This document shows, piece after piece, positions 10,206-19,068 of a stretch of 64,000 nt of DNA. Source of the stretch: Bradyrhizobium sp. DOA9. GTDB taxonomy: Bacteria > Pseudomonadota > Alphaproteobacteria > Rhizobiales > Xanthobacteraceae. The stretch spans positions 372,001 to 436,000 of the forward strand of contig NZ_DF820426.1 of NCBI RefSeq assembly GCF_000617845.2, given 5' to 3'. The notes beneath the pieces were generated by a model. The model was not told the DNA's origin and did not search any database. It saw nothing but the letters and a program-made list of their open reading frames with translations. The position numbers and the translations under genes were made by a program. The first letter of the stretch is position 1. Each line of letters begins with the position of its first letter.

Positions 10206-10243
10206 CTTTGCAGATTTGCAGACGATGACGTAATTGCGGTCGG
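10186..10243. repeat. Perfect 20-bp inverted repeat at head-to-head IS110 ends
   Basis: Arm 10186-10205 and arm 10224-10243 are exact reverse complements (core GATGACGTAATTGCGGTC). The 18-bp spacer contains TTTGCAGATTTGCAGA. IS110 elements generally lack terminal inverted repeats, so this palindrome arises because the left ends of copies A and B face each other. Confidence 0.9.
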
Positions 10244-11698
10244 TGCCCGCGGCTCGAAAGCTCCGCTATCTTCAAGCCTTCCCGCAATCTCACGAATCGG
10301 ATGGGCCATGAAGCAATATGTTGGGCTGGATGTCTCGCAAAAAGAAACGTCGGTATGTGTGGTCGACGAAGTAGGTCAGGTCTTGTTCGAGGGAAAGGCC
10401 AAGTCCGACCCGGGGGCGCTTACGGCACTGCTTCGCAAGCGGGCGCCACAGGCGGAGCGCATCGGATTTGAGACCGGCGCGATGGCGAGCTGGCTTTGGC
10501 ATGAGCTTCGTAGAGTTGATCTTTCGGTGGTCTGCATCGACGCGCGGCATGCCCACGCGGCTTTGTCCGTGCGCATGAACAAGAGCGATCAGAATGATGC
10601 TCGGGGCCTTGCCGAATTGGTGCGGGTTGGTTGGTATCGAGAAGTCAAGGTCAAGAGCGAGGAAAGTCTGAAGATCCGCGCGATACTCGTCGGGAGATCT
10701 CGGCTCGTGGCCATGCGTCGAAATATCGAGGACCAGGTCCGCAGCCTCATCAAAGAATGCGGTTTGCTGTTGCCACGCGCGATCGGACTGCAGTTTCGCA
10801 ATCGGGTCTGCGAGCTATTGGGCAAAGATCATCAGCTCCTCGGTGTGATCGCGCCGCTTCTGTCGATCCATGAACAGATCTGCAAGCAGCAAAGCAACTT
10901 CGACAACGAAGTCCGCCAGTTGGCAAAGTCAGATGAGACGACGCGCCGCCTGATGACGGTTCCTGGTGTTGGCGTGGTGACCGCATTGACCTTCCGCCAT
11001 ACGATCGACGACCCATCGCGCTTCCGATCGGCATCGAGCATTGGCGCCTATCTGGGTCTTACACCTCGGCGCAACCAATCTGGCGAAACTGACATCAATG
11101 GCAAAATATCACGATGGGGCGACCGTCTTCTCCGAACTTACCTGTTCGAGGCCGCGACCGTCCTGCTTTATCGAACGAAGAAATGGTCCTCCCTCAAGGC
11201 TTGGGGAATGAAGCTCGCGAAGAGGATTGGCATGAGGAAGGCGAAGGTCGCCATCGCGCGCAAGATCGCCGTTGTTCTGCACTGCATCTGGGTCGACGGC
11301 ACATCGTTCGACTGGGGCCTGGCGAAGGAAGCCTGATCCGATTTTGTAGCGTTCCTAGTCCGGTCCGCCGGACTGGCGATGTCCCGCTGGGACGGTGTTG
11401 TGGCGACCTCGTTCATTCGGCTGGTGACGGCTTGACCGTACTCCGCTGCAGACGTTGAGGCGTCAGACCCGGACATCATCATGAGGCGCTGCGCGACCTC
11501 GGAAAGGACCATGACCCCAGCGAAGACATCAACCAGCCCGTACGATCCAATGCCTGGCCAGTAGAGCAGGTATCAACCGCGCCCGCGCCGTCTCCGCAAC
11601 CCCGACCAGCTTCGACGGCGCGGGCGCTACCACCGTGCCATCGGCGAGTTCAGAAATGTAAGCTTGACAACAAGCCGCAATTAAAGGGCCGAATGACA
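10212..11698 (+). mobile_element. IS110-family element, copy B (intact)
   Basis: The left end lies in the GATGACGTAATTGCGGTCGG block and the right end in CCGCAATTAAAGGGCCG followed by ATGACA near 11698, judged by comparing the four copies in the window. Exact ends are uncertain by a few bases because IS110 elements have no clear terminal repeats. The transposase gene is complete, so this is the likely source copy for the decayed ones. Confidence 0.75.
10308..11336 (+). CDS. IS110-family transposase (intact)
   Basis: DEDD-type transposase of 342 aa. The start MKQYVGLDVSQKETSVCVV carries the first catalytic Asp; ARHAHAALSVRMNKSDQNDARG carries the following acidic residues; VPGVGVVTAL and IGAYLGLTPRRNQSGE form the C-terminal transposase_20 domain with its conserved serine. 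The ATG at 10308 aligns with the starts of the three other copies; the frame is open upstream only because of the IS left end. No stops or frameshifts interrupt it. Confidence 0.93.
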   Translation: MKQYVGLDVSQKETSVCVVDEVGQVLFEGKAKSDPGALTALLRKRAPQAERIGFETGAMASWLWHELRRVDLSVVCIDARHAHAALSVRMNKSDQNDARGLAELVRVGWYREVKVKSEESLKIRAILVGRSRLVAMRRNIEDQVRSLIKECGLLLPRAIGLQFRNRVCELLGKDHQLLGVIAPLLSIHEQICKQQSNFDNEVRQLAKSDETTRRLMTVPGVGVVTALTFRHTIDDPSRFRSASSIGAYLGLTPRRNQSGETDINGKISRWGDRLLRTYLFEAATVLLYRTKKWSSLKAWGMKLAKRIGMRKAKVAIARKIAVVLHCIWVDGTSFDWGLAKEA

Positions 11699-11719
11699 GG
11701 CTTGTTGTAGAACGTGCTT

Positions 11720-11850
11720 GGCGCAAGATGAAACACATTTACCGGTCGAAACGAGAGGACCGACTTACGATTTTGGTCCGGGATCGAACGGGTCTGGTGT
11801 TGGTGCATAAGCGCATCGAACGCTGCATGTTCGTTAGCCAACGATTGCCG
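11720..11850 (+). pseudogene. IS66-family tnpB fragment
   Basis: From about 11728 the frame reads MKHIYRSKREDRLTILVRD then TGLVLVHKRIE, the central part of an IS66 TnpB protein. It is truncated on both sides, on the left by IS110 copy B. Confidence 0.6.
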
Positions 11851-12379
11851 ACGCCGCGATGCGTATGTCGCCGGCGATGCTCGCCGTCTGATTCGAGGGG
11901 CTGGCTTGGAGGTTGGCACGCCCGGAGCAAGCACGGCGTCGACAAGTCACCGGATACTTGTGGCAGAATGACTCGGAGCCGCGCCACGCATTGCACCAGC
12001 CGCGCAGACGTGCTCAATATAGCACCTAAGCACTGCGACACTTGGACAGGAACGTACGCGCTTGAATGCGCTTCTGAAGTAAATGTAGGTGTCGTTCGGC
12101 CCTTTGCTTTCGTTTAATAGCCAGCTTACATTTCTGAGCTCGCCCAAGACGCGGTGGTCGCGCCCGCGCGCTCGTAGCTGGTTGGGGTTGCAAAGACGGC
12201 GTGCGCGCGGCTGATATGCTCTGCCGGTTAGGCATTCGATCGAACGCTAGTTGATGTCTACGCCGGGGGCATGGTCCTTTCCGGACGTCGCGAAGCGTCT
12301 CATGGTAATGTTCGGGCAGAATGCCTCAGTGTCTGTAGCGGTCTGCAATATTTGAGCCCCCGATCGACAATTGGCGACG
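11851..12379. other. No recognisable gene
   Basis: Open frames exist on both strands but none shows family motifs or a ribosome-binding site. Given the tnpB piece before and the tnpC piece after, this is probably a decayed stretch of the same IS66 element. Confidence 0.4.
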
Positions 12380-12765
12380 AGATCCGCTGCGGGCGCTGTT
12401 CGTCATCCACACGGCGAGCATCCCGAAGCATCTTCGCCGGGGCAACTCCTATTGCGGGTTTAACGCTCTCTTCGAAGCCCGGGTGGGGATGGTTGCAATC
12501 TTGGACGAAAAGCGTTGGCGGCAACCCCCGCCCTGTGTTGGGCACATGGACGCGAAAGCGTGCTTCGAACTGGCCGACATCCTCCAAGAAGGCTCCCTGC
12601 GGACAGTGAACGAACGCGATCACGCCGTTGAGCTGGAAGCGGCTCGTCGGGTTGACCAGCTGTTCGAGATCGAGGGCGAAATCCAATGGTTGAGTGCCGC
12701 GGCGCGGCTACCGGCCCGCCAACACAGAAGCACGCCGCTGCTGAGCGATTTTGGGGCTTAGCTCC
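12380..12765 (+). pseudogene. IS66-family tnpC fragment
   Basis: Reading through two frames gives ALFVIHTASIPKH, YCGFNALFEA, CFELADILQEG and LEAARRVDQLFEIEGEI then WLSAAARLPARQH. This order matches the middle of IS66 TnpC transposases (GFN, FFELAD, RIDALFxIE, LPAAERLxxRQ). It is broken and lacks both ends. Confidence 0.6.
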
Positions 12766-12889
12766 GGCGGACTCTGCCCGGCGCTCGCCTTCGTCCAATT
12801 AATCACGCCGATCAGTTCAAGCAATCGGATGACCTTGCTCGCATCGTCCACAACGAACGGATCTGCCTGACCACGATGCTGGTGAGACG

Positions 12890-13140
12890 CCTATTATCGG
12901 CTCACAGGAGTCGAACCGAAGTGCTGGGCTTCTTCAGTGAATGGAAGCGTGCGATGTCGCCAATCGCGGCCGCCACAACGGAGGCGACGACCGAATTCAC
13001 GCCAGGCATCGTCATCAGCTTGAGAGCCCGCGGCTCGCCCAGAGCCTATTTTGCTACGGTCCCGTGGATCTGCGATATTTTCTTAGTCTCGCGTTCGAGA
13101 TCCGCGATCAGACGCTGAGGCATCGCATACTCGCCTGCCG
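12890..13140 (-). pseudogene. IS110-family transposase fragment, a second subtype
   Basis: On the minus strand the segment reads LMTMPGVNSVVASVVAAAIG and DIARFHSLKKPSTSVRLL, the helix-hairpin-helix transposase_20 region of an IS110/IS1111-like transposase. The sequence differs from copies A-D. Only ~80 residues are recognisable. Confidence 0.55.
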
Positions 13141-13239
13141 AAGAGGCATTGAACGCGACGCTGAGTAATAACAGCACCTGCCCGCGTGGGCATTAAGGGC
13201 TGCGCAAGAACCTAAAATGCCGACCCGCCTAGCGCCCGG

Positions 13240-15894
13240 TCACGAAGCGACGGGCAACGCAAATTGAATAGTCGCCCCAGGTCCGTTTTTGCGAGCAATC
13301 GATAGGTGCCCTCCGTGAGCTTCTAAGATCGAACGACAAATGGTGAGACCCATGCCGATGCCGCTCGTTTTGGTCGTGAAGAACGGATCCAAGATCCGGG
13401 CTCTATCCTCCTCAGCAATTCCCACGCCGCAATCGGTCACTGAGAGCTGTACGCGTCCCATATCGTCGCTAAGTGACTGAATCAGCAGCTCGCGCGTCGT
13501 ATAATCGACTGCTTGCATCGCCTCGATCCCGTTCATTATCAGGTTTATGATCACCTGCTGCAGCTGTACCCGGTCTCCTAGGATCGGGGGCAACGTCGGC
13601 GCCAAAACTGTTCGCACGGTCACTCTGTGATTAGCGAGCTCGCGTTTCAATAGCGCGATGGACTCGTTGATGACGTCATTCATATCGAGTGACACCATCT
13701 CAACATCACGCTTTCTCGCAAGTGCACGGACCCTGCGGATCACCTCGCTTGCCCGTATAGCGTCATTGATGATCCACTCCACCGACTTGCGAGCAGCCGA
13801 CAAATCGGGAGCTTCGCGTGCTATCCAGCTAAGGCACGCCTCGCCGTTGCTGACAATGGCTGCGAGCGGTTGGTTTACTTCGTGGGCGATCGAGGCTGTT
13901 AGTTCTCCCAACGTCGTCACGCGCGTCACATGCGCGAGATCTGCCTGTGCCTTCCTCAATTGCTGCTCCGCCTGATCTGCGCGAATATGAGCTGTGATGT
14001 CCGAGCTCACGCCACGGTAGCCAAGAAACTTGCCAGCTTCGTCAAACAGTGGCTTGCCGCTGGTCCGGACGTATATCGCAGATCCATTTGTGTTGACAGT
14101 GCGATAAACAAGATCGCGAAAGGGGCGACGCTCCTCGAGCATCGCCCGATGTTGCCGCCACTTCTCCGGCTCTTCTTCGGCGTCCAGGGCAATTTCCCAG
14201 CGAGGTCGGCCCCGCAGTCCCGCGGCCAAGTTGCCCACAGCGCCGGTGTGTTCTGATAGAATAGTGACGGCGTGGTCGGGTCCCGTCTCCCAGAGCCAAT
14301 CGGAAGCAGTTTCGGCATAATCTCGAAAACGCTGCTCACTCTCCCGCAATGCAATAACGGTGCTTTCTAGCTGTTGTCTGGCCACGCGTTGCTCTGTGAC
14401 ATCCATGTGCGTTCCGATCAGCTCGACGGAGCCGTCGCTTCTTGACACAGCGCGCGCAACTGAGTGTATGTACCTAATAGAACCATTCGGAAGACAGATT
14501 CGAAAATCGTATTCAAAGTTCCCCTTCCCCTGTTCGATCGCCTGACGCTGCACTTGCTGCTGCGCCGCCAGATCGTCTGGATGGATGCGCGATCGGATGG
14601 CTTCTAGCGTCACAGGCTCGTCCGGATCAAAACCGAGCAACCGGCTCACTTCAGCGGAGCGATATGCAAAAGATCGTCGGTGGCAATCCCAGGACCAAGT
14701 ACCTATGCGACTAAGCTGCTGCGCGTCGGCCAAATAGCCCTCACTACGACGCAGTTGCTGCTCGCTCTGTTTGGCCGCCGTGATGTCCGTCGCCGCCCCG
14801 ACAAATTCGACATCGCCAGACGCGGTTCTTATCGCGCTTGCCAGCGCGTGAATGTACTTAATCGACCCATCGGGCATCAGCAGACGGTATTCGTGATCGA
14901 AATCCTCGCCTCGAACCGCGCGACGCAAAGTTTCATGGACCGACGCTTTGTCTTCTGGGTGCGTGCGGTGGAGGACGTGCTCCGGGGTCGGTTTCGTCTC
15001 GGGATCGTACTGGAATATCCGAAATTGCTCCTTCGACCAAAACACCTCGCCGGTAGCGACGTTCCAGCCGAAGCTGCCAGTGTGGCTCAATTCTTGGGCC
15101 CGAGCCAAATGGGCTTCACTCCGCTGCAGAGCGACTTCTGCGCGCTTCTGCTCAGTGATGTCTTCGCACGTGACGAGGACAATTGGCTTGTCGTCCTTCC
15201 CCAGCATGGCCTTCGCGCTTGCGCGCACCCATAGTACCGAGTTGTTCTTTCTAACCTTCCTCATGTTCCAGCTGCGCGATTCGCCAATGGACGCAAGACA
15301 CTCCCTGATGCATTTGCGAACCACCTCGCGATCGTCTTGCATAAAGACTTCCAGCACGGATAGCCCGACGAGTTCCGTATGCATATAGCCGAGCTGAGTC
15401 GCGCCAACAGTATTAACGTTGAGAACAATACCAGCTTCATCCACCATGAAGTACATAGCCGGATTATGATCAAAGACCGCCCGCCATAGTTTCTCGTTAT
15501 TGTGCAGGTCCATGGCCTTGCGCCCGAGCGTTGCTGCCGTCTCGCGCGCAGCTTCCCTTTCCTCACGGAGTCGACCGATCACGTGCGCTCCGATCATTGA
15601 GGCGATAAAGAAAGCGACGACCATCATAGCGTCTTGATGGTCATCGATACGGAAACCGAACGGACGCGGAGCAAGCACGTAACTTAACAACACCACGGAC
15701 ACCGTTGCGAGAGCCATCGATGCGATGACACTTCCCATCATCGAGAACAATAAGATTGCAACCAGGCAGGCGAAGGCCGTTGGAGCAAGAGGACCTTGAG
15801 TATACAAGGACACTAATGCTACGATCGCGATCGCAATGCTCCCGAAGAGGAACTGAATCGCCCCACGCTGGAATGTAGTGAGCTGATTGAACAT
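13240..15894 (-). CDS. Membrane-anchored multi-PAS sensor histidine kinase
   Basis: An 884-aa hybrid-free sensor kinase. Residues ~10-110 hold about four hydrophobic segments (TM anchor). Four PAS/PAC units follow at about 130-255, 265-380, 390-505 and 515-640 (for example DHNPAMYFMVDEAGIVLNVN and SHTGSFGWNVATGEVFWS). HisKA is at about 660-725 with the phosphorylated His in ASIAHEVNQPLAAI, then a HATPase_c domain with N-box LIMNGIEAM and G-boxes DCGVGIAEED and GIGMGLTIC. No haem-binding FixL signature was recognised and no response regulator lies nearby, so its partner and signal are unknown. The IAHEVNQPLAAI box groups it with FixL/DctB-like kinases of rhizobia. The gene is undamaged while everything around it is decayed. 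Confidence 0.9.
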   Translation of the reverse strand: MFNQLTTFQRGAIQFLFGSIAIAIVALVSLYTQGPLAPTAFACLVAILLFSMMGSVIASMALATVSVVLLSYVLAPRPFGFRIDDHQDAMMVVAFFIASMIGAHVIGRLREEREAARETAATLGRKAMDLHNNEKLWRAVFDHNPAMYFMVDEAGIVLNVNTVGATQLGYMHTELVGLSVLEVFMQDDREVVRKCIRECLASIGESRSWNMRKVRKNNSVLWVRASAKAMLGKDDKPIVLVTCEDITEQKRAEVALQRSEAHLARAQELSHTGSFGWNVATGEVFWSKEQFRIFQYDPETKPTPEHVLHRTHPEDKASVHETLRRAVRGEDFDHEYRLLMPDGSIKYIHALASAIRTASGDVEFVGAATDITAAKQSEQQLRRSEGYLADAQQLSRIGTWSWDCHRRSFAYRSAEVSRLLGFDPDEPVTLEAIRSRIHPDDLAAQQQVQRQAIEQGKGNFEYDFRICLPNGSIRYIHSVARAVSRSDGSVELIGTHMDVTEQRVARQQLESTVIALRESEQRFRDYAETASDWLWETGPDHAVTILSEHTGAVGNLAAGLRGRPRWEIALDAEEEPEKWRQHRAMLEERRPFRDLVYRTVNTNGSAIYVRTSGKPLFDEAGKFLGYRGVSSDITAHIRADQAEQQLRKAQADLAHVTRVTTLGELTASIAHEVNQPLAAIVSNGEACLSWIAREAPDLSAARKSVEWIINDAIRASEVIRRVRALARKRDVEMVSLDMNDVINESIALLKRELANHRVTVRTVLAPTLPPILGDRVQLQQVIINLIMNGIEAMQAVDYTTRELLIQSLSDDMGRVQLSVTDCGVGIAEEDRARILDPFFTTKTSGIGMGLTICRSILEAHGGHLSIARKNGPGATIQFALPVAS

Positions 15895-16588
15895 GCGTCA
15901 GCCGCTTTTGCGCTTTGTGAACGAAAGTCAATGATAGAATAGCAAATACAGCAATTCATTGCACTCCGACAGGCTCATGAGCGCCTCGGAGATGGGGCAA
16001 TGGGAGCAAGACAACGCCGAAGGCCGTAAACATACCTTCGTATAGTTGCCTTAACGCTGAAATTCGGGCCATGGAGAGGATAGTCCTAGATAAAGTATAC
16101 CAGCGCTACTTGCTGGACGCCGGACTAAGCGCCGTTCGCTGAAATCGGCATAGACACGGAACAAGCTCATAAGTGTTCTTCATAGCTGGAAGCGCGGCGC
16201 CCAGATGGTGACTGCTGGCCGCCGCTGGCCCTCCCGACCTACGGTCGGGCGCTACGGCAGATCAACACTCTGGACAAACTCCTGTCGAGCACCGGGCGAC
16301 CCTGTCCTCGCAACTCGAAAAGGTCTTACAATGCCTAAGGTCGGGGAGGGGGTCTCCGCCGCTGACATGAGTGGCGACTTGCTCAGACGACAACTACGAG
16401 CGTACGCCGCCGTCCAAGAAGCGCCGACGCTTAGGTCGAACATCATCGCGACCTCAGGTTGTTTGGCAGGGCGATCCGGAAAGTTAATGCTGGCATTTTG
16501 CGCCGCTTCCTCGCCCCGTTTTTCGTGAAGATGAATTGTAGTATGGCTGCACCTGCTTGGGCGGCCCGCCAGCCGCCGCGTAACACAG
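15895..16588. other. No gene recognised
   Basis: About 690 bp upstream of the kinase. Frames across it have no clear start signals or motifs. The kinase promoter should lie near 15900-16000 but I cannot point to a specific site. Confidence 0.4.
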
Positions 16589-16915
16589 ATGAACGCTCTA
16601 ATGAACAAGTTTGTATCGCGCATCGCCGCGGAGGACAGTTTCCACCCTGTTGTCGCAGAGAAAGCCGTTGGTCTAATGCTCGCTTTCTCGCAACACGAGG
16701 CGGCCAGTGGTCCCGTTGCGCGCATGATCGACGACGACACACAGCGGCGGACGCGGCGTCATAGGTCTCAGTCAACAATTGATGAGTGCGCTTCTCAGCC
16801 TGTAAAAGATCGCCGTTCTGGGAGGCGCGATGACCACCTTCGCCAAGAGACATGTCGACAGCACACTGGTGAATGAGGACTTCAATTCCGTTCCGGGCCC
16901 TCCCAAGTTCGCCTG
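16589..16915 (+). pseudogene. Decayed small helical protein gene
   Basis: From ATG 16589 the frame reads MNALMNKFVSRIAAEDSF and VVAEKAVGLMLAFSQHEAAS then GPVARMIDD. After a frame change the end reads RHVDSTLVNED then FNSVPGPPKFA before a TGA at about 16913. This start-and-end pattern resembles a family of small rhizobial proteins of ~130-150 aa with AEKAVGxxLxFLxxEGP and a GLSQFA-like C-terminus. The central glycine-rich part is missing. The function of that family is not known to me. Confidence 0.4.
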
Positions 16916-17049
16916 ATCAGCGGCAGCGGAGACCGCATAAGATTATGCGCCTGTTGTAACGGTCCGCTTTGGTAACATGATCTGAGATCGGAAAGCTGGA
17001 CCATTTTTGGTTAGAGTTTTGCGTTGCCGACTCTCCTCGGCTGGGAGGA

Positions 17050-18060
17050 GTGGAAGACGACGAAGGCCCCACGTTTTCGGATGCCCGGAAGACGTTTTAT
17101 CCTGAAGCAGGGCAACGACGGAGCCCCGGTTACGATATCTGCCGCAAGGCTGGGATCAGCCAGGCGACCTGTTTCACTTGGAAGACGAAGTATGACGGTC
17201 TGCTGCCGACCGAGACGCGGCGGTTGAAAAAGCTCGAGGACGAGAACGCCAAGCTGAAGAAGCTGGTGGCCGATCTGTCGCTTGACAAGGAGATGCTGCA
17301 CGACGTGATTCGCCGAAAGCTGTTAAGCCTGGTCGGAAGCGCAAGCTCGCCGACGAGATTTGTGGTAAGTGGAAGGTGTCGATCCGCTAGGGCTGTGCGG
17401 CTCTCGACTTTGACCGGCCGACCTATCATTACAAGTCTCGTCGCTCGAGCAGGCCGCCCTCGAAGCTCTGATCAAGGAGATCTGCCATGTTAGCGGGCGC
17501 TACGGCTATCGCCGTGTCCATGTGCAGATGCGCCGCGAAGGATGGCGACACTGTCAGAACAATACCCGCCGCGTCTATCGCAAACTGGACCTGCAATTGC
17601 GCAACAAATCGCCAAGGCGCCAGGCCGAGGCCAAGCTGCACGATAACTGCCGGCCTGTGACCCGGGCCAACGAGACCTGGGCGATGGACTTTATTCATGA
17701 CCAGCTGGCAACCGGCGGCAAGCACCGGGTGCTCACGATCATTGATTATTTTCGCTCGCTCCTCGCTGGCGCTGGAGCCGCGGTTCACCTTCCGCAGCAC
17801 CGATATCCTGGACGGCTTCGTAACGAAGTAGAATTTTCGGCGACGATTCGCATCGATCAAGGCAGCGAGTTTGTGTCGCGCGACGTCGACTTGTGCGCCT
17901 ACCAGCGCGATGTCACGCTGGATTTCTCACGGCCAACCGAAATCGATCAGCTTATAAGGAAGGCGATGTTGCTATGGATCTATGAAAGCCGACGAGACTT
18001 ATCCACGACTTCACCGGTCAGAAGTTTGGAGACAGAACGCCCCCCGCAATCCGCTGATGA
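17050..18060 (+). pseudogene. IS3-family (IS407-like) orfA-orfB remnant
   Basis: The orfA tail is clear: CRKAGISQATCFTWKTKYDG and LKKLEDENAKLKKLVADLSL then DKEMLHDVIRRKL (about 17140-17325). OrfB follows with frameshifts: RYGYRRVHVQMRREGW, ANETWAMDFIHDQLATGGKH, and IRIDQGSEFVSRDVDL then DVTLDFSRPTE up to about 17950. Internal deletions and stops disable it. Confidence 0.8.
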
Positions 18061-18132
18061 ACCAGTCATTCTCAGACGTCAGAACAATAGTATCATTCCC
18101 TTGGTGTTCATGGAATGCGCAATATAGAATGC

Positions 18133-18270
18133 TCAATGAGCTTTCGTCGGCGGTTCGCGAATTGAAGAACTCTTCCTGTTTAGGCTCGCCTCGGTGCAAA
18201 GGTTGTCTCGCGCACAGACAGAGTTCCAGTTTCCCTTGCCTTCTGGAATGAGCTGGCGGATCGCATCATC
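18133..18270 (-). pseudogene. Host ORF interrupted by the IS66 insertion (3' part)
   Basis: On the minus strand the frame DDAIRQLIPEGKGNWNSVCA runs from the IS66 junction at 18270 to a stop near 18133 (ending PPTKAH). If the IS66 element and one 8-bp duplicate are removed, this frame joins the minus-strand frame at 23235-23370 (VHELVPIGRNEAKALSPHK ending in SWVGVDD) without a stop. I do not recognise the protein. Confidence 0.35.
18263..18270. repeat. Target-site duplication, left copy
   Basis: GCATCATC directly before the GTAAGCG end of the IS66 element. The same eight bases follow its right end at 23228-23235. IS66 elements make 8-bp duplications. Confidence 0.92.
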
Positions 18271-18351
18271 GTAAGCGCTGTTCAGCGGCCACCTACCGGA
18301 TGACGGGGCGATCTGCGAGTCTGCGGTTCGGTTTTGACCGTTAGGCTTAGA

Positions 18352-18779
18352 ATGGACACAGTGCATACTGCTATCACGGAGCCGGTGCGGCGGCTTGAGG
18401 TCTTCACCGGAGCCGGTCGTCGGCGGAAATGGAGCGACGAGGACAAGGCGCGTATCGTTGCAGAGATCGTGGCGAGTGGCGACTCGGTGTGTTCCGTGGC
18501 TCGACGGCATGGATTGTCGCCGCAGCAGCTGTTTGGCTGGCGGCGTCAGTTGCGAGAAGCCACAGGCGGCCATTCCGAGGCGGACGAAGTACAGTTTGTG
18601 CCGGCGGTGATGGACGCCATGGTGCCGGCGCCGACTCTCACCAAGAGCGCAAAGTGGTGCGCAAGCCAGACAGCGGAATCATCGAGATTGAAGTCGACGG
18701 CATCACGATCCGAGCCGGTCGTGGAGCGGACACGGCGATGATTGCGTCGATCGTCCAGGCGCTGAAGGCGAGCGGGTGA
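18352..18779 (+). pseudogene. tnpA: IS66 TnpA (OrfA), frameshifted
   Basis: The first ~95 codons from ATG 18352 read WSDEDKARIVAEIVASGDSV and CSVARRHGLSPQQLFGWRRQ, a helix-turn-helix of the IS66 accessory protein. The family-like end, RKVVRKPDSGIIEIEVDGIT then IRAGRGADTAMIASIVQALK, is in a different frame and ends at the TGA 18777-18779. The frame change lies around 18630-18660. IS66 TnpA is not known to need frameshifting, so this is probably a mutation or a sequencing error. The stop overlaps the GTG start of tnpB. Confidence 0.8.
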
Positions 18780-19068
18780 TCGGTCCGTCAGGCGCGGTCC
18801 GGGTGATGGTAGCGACCAAACCGGTAGACTTCCGCAAGGGCATGGAGGGTCTTGCGACCCTGGTGCGCGAGAGCATGGGTGCAGATCCATTCTCGGGCGC
18901 TGTCTATGTGTTCCGGGCCAAGCGGGCGGACCGGATCAAGCTGGTGTTCTGGGATGGAACGGGCCTGTGCCTGTTCGCCAAGAGGCTTGAGGATGGGATC
19001 TTCCGCTGGCCGAAGATCGAGGACGGTGTGATGCGCCTGTCAGCGGGGCAATTGTCGGCGCTCCTCGA
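18776..19068 (+). pseudogene. tnpB: IS66 TnpB, 5' part, interrupted at codon ~98
   Basis: GTG 18776 overlaps the tnpA stop. The protein reads VRVMVATKPVDFRKGMEGLA through LSAGQLSALL, the conserved IS66 Orf2 sequence, and then diverges at 19069 where the serine-recombinase element begins. The missing C-terminus is at 21550-21613. Joined, the two parts give an uninterrupted 118-aa protein. Confidence 0.92.
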
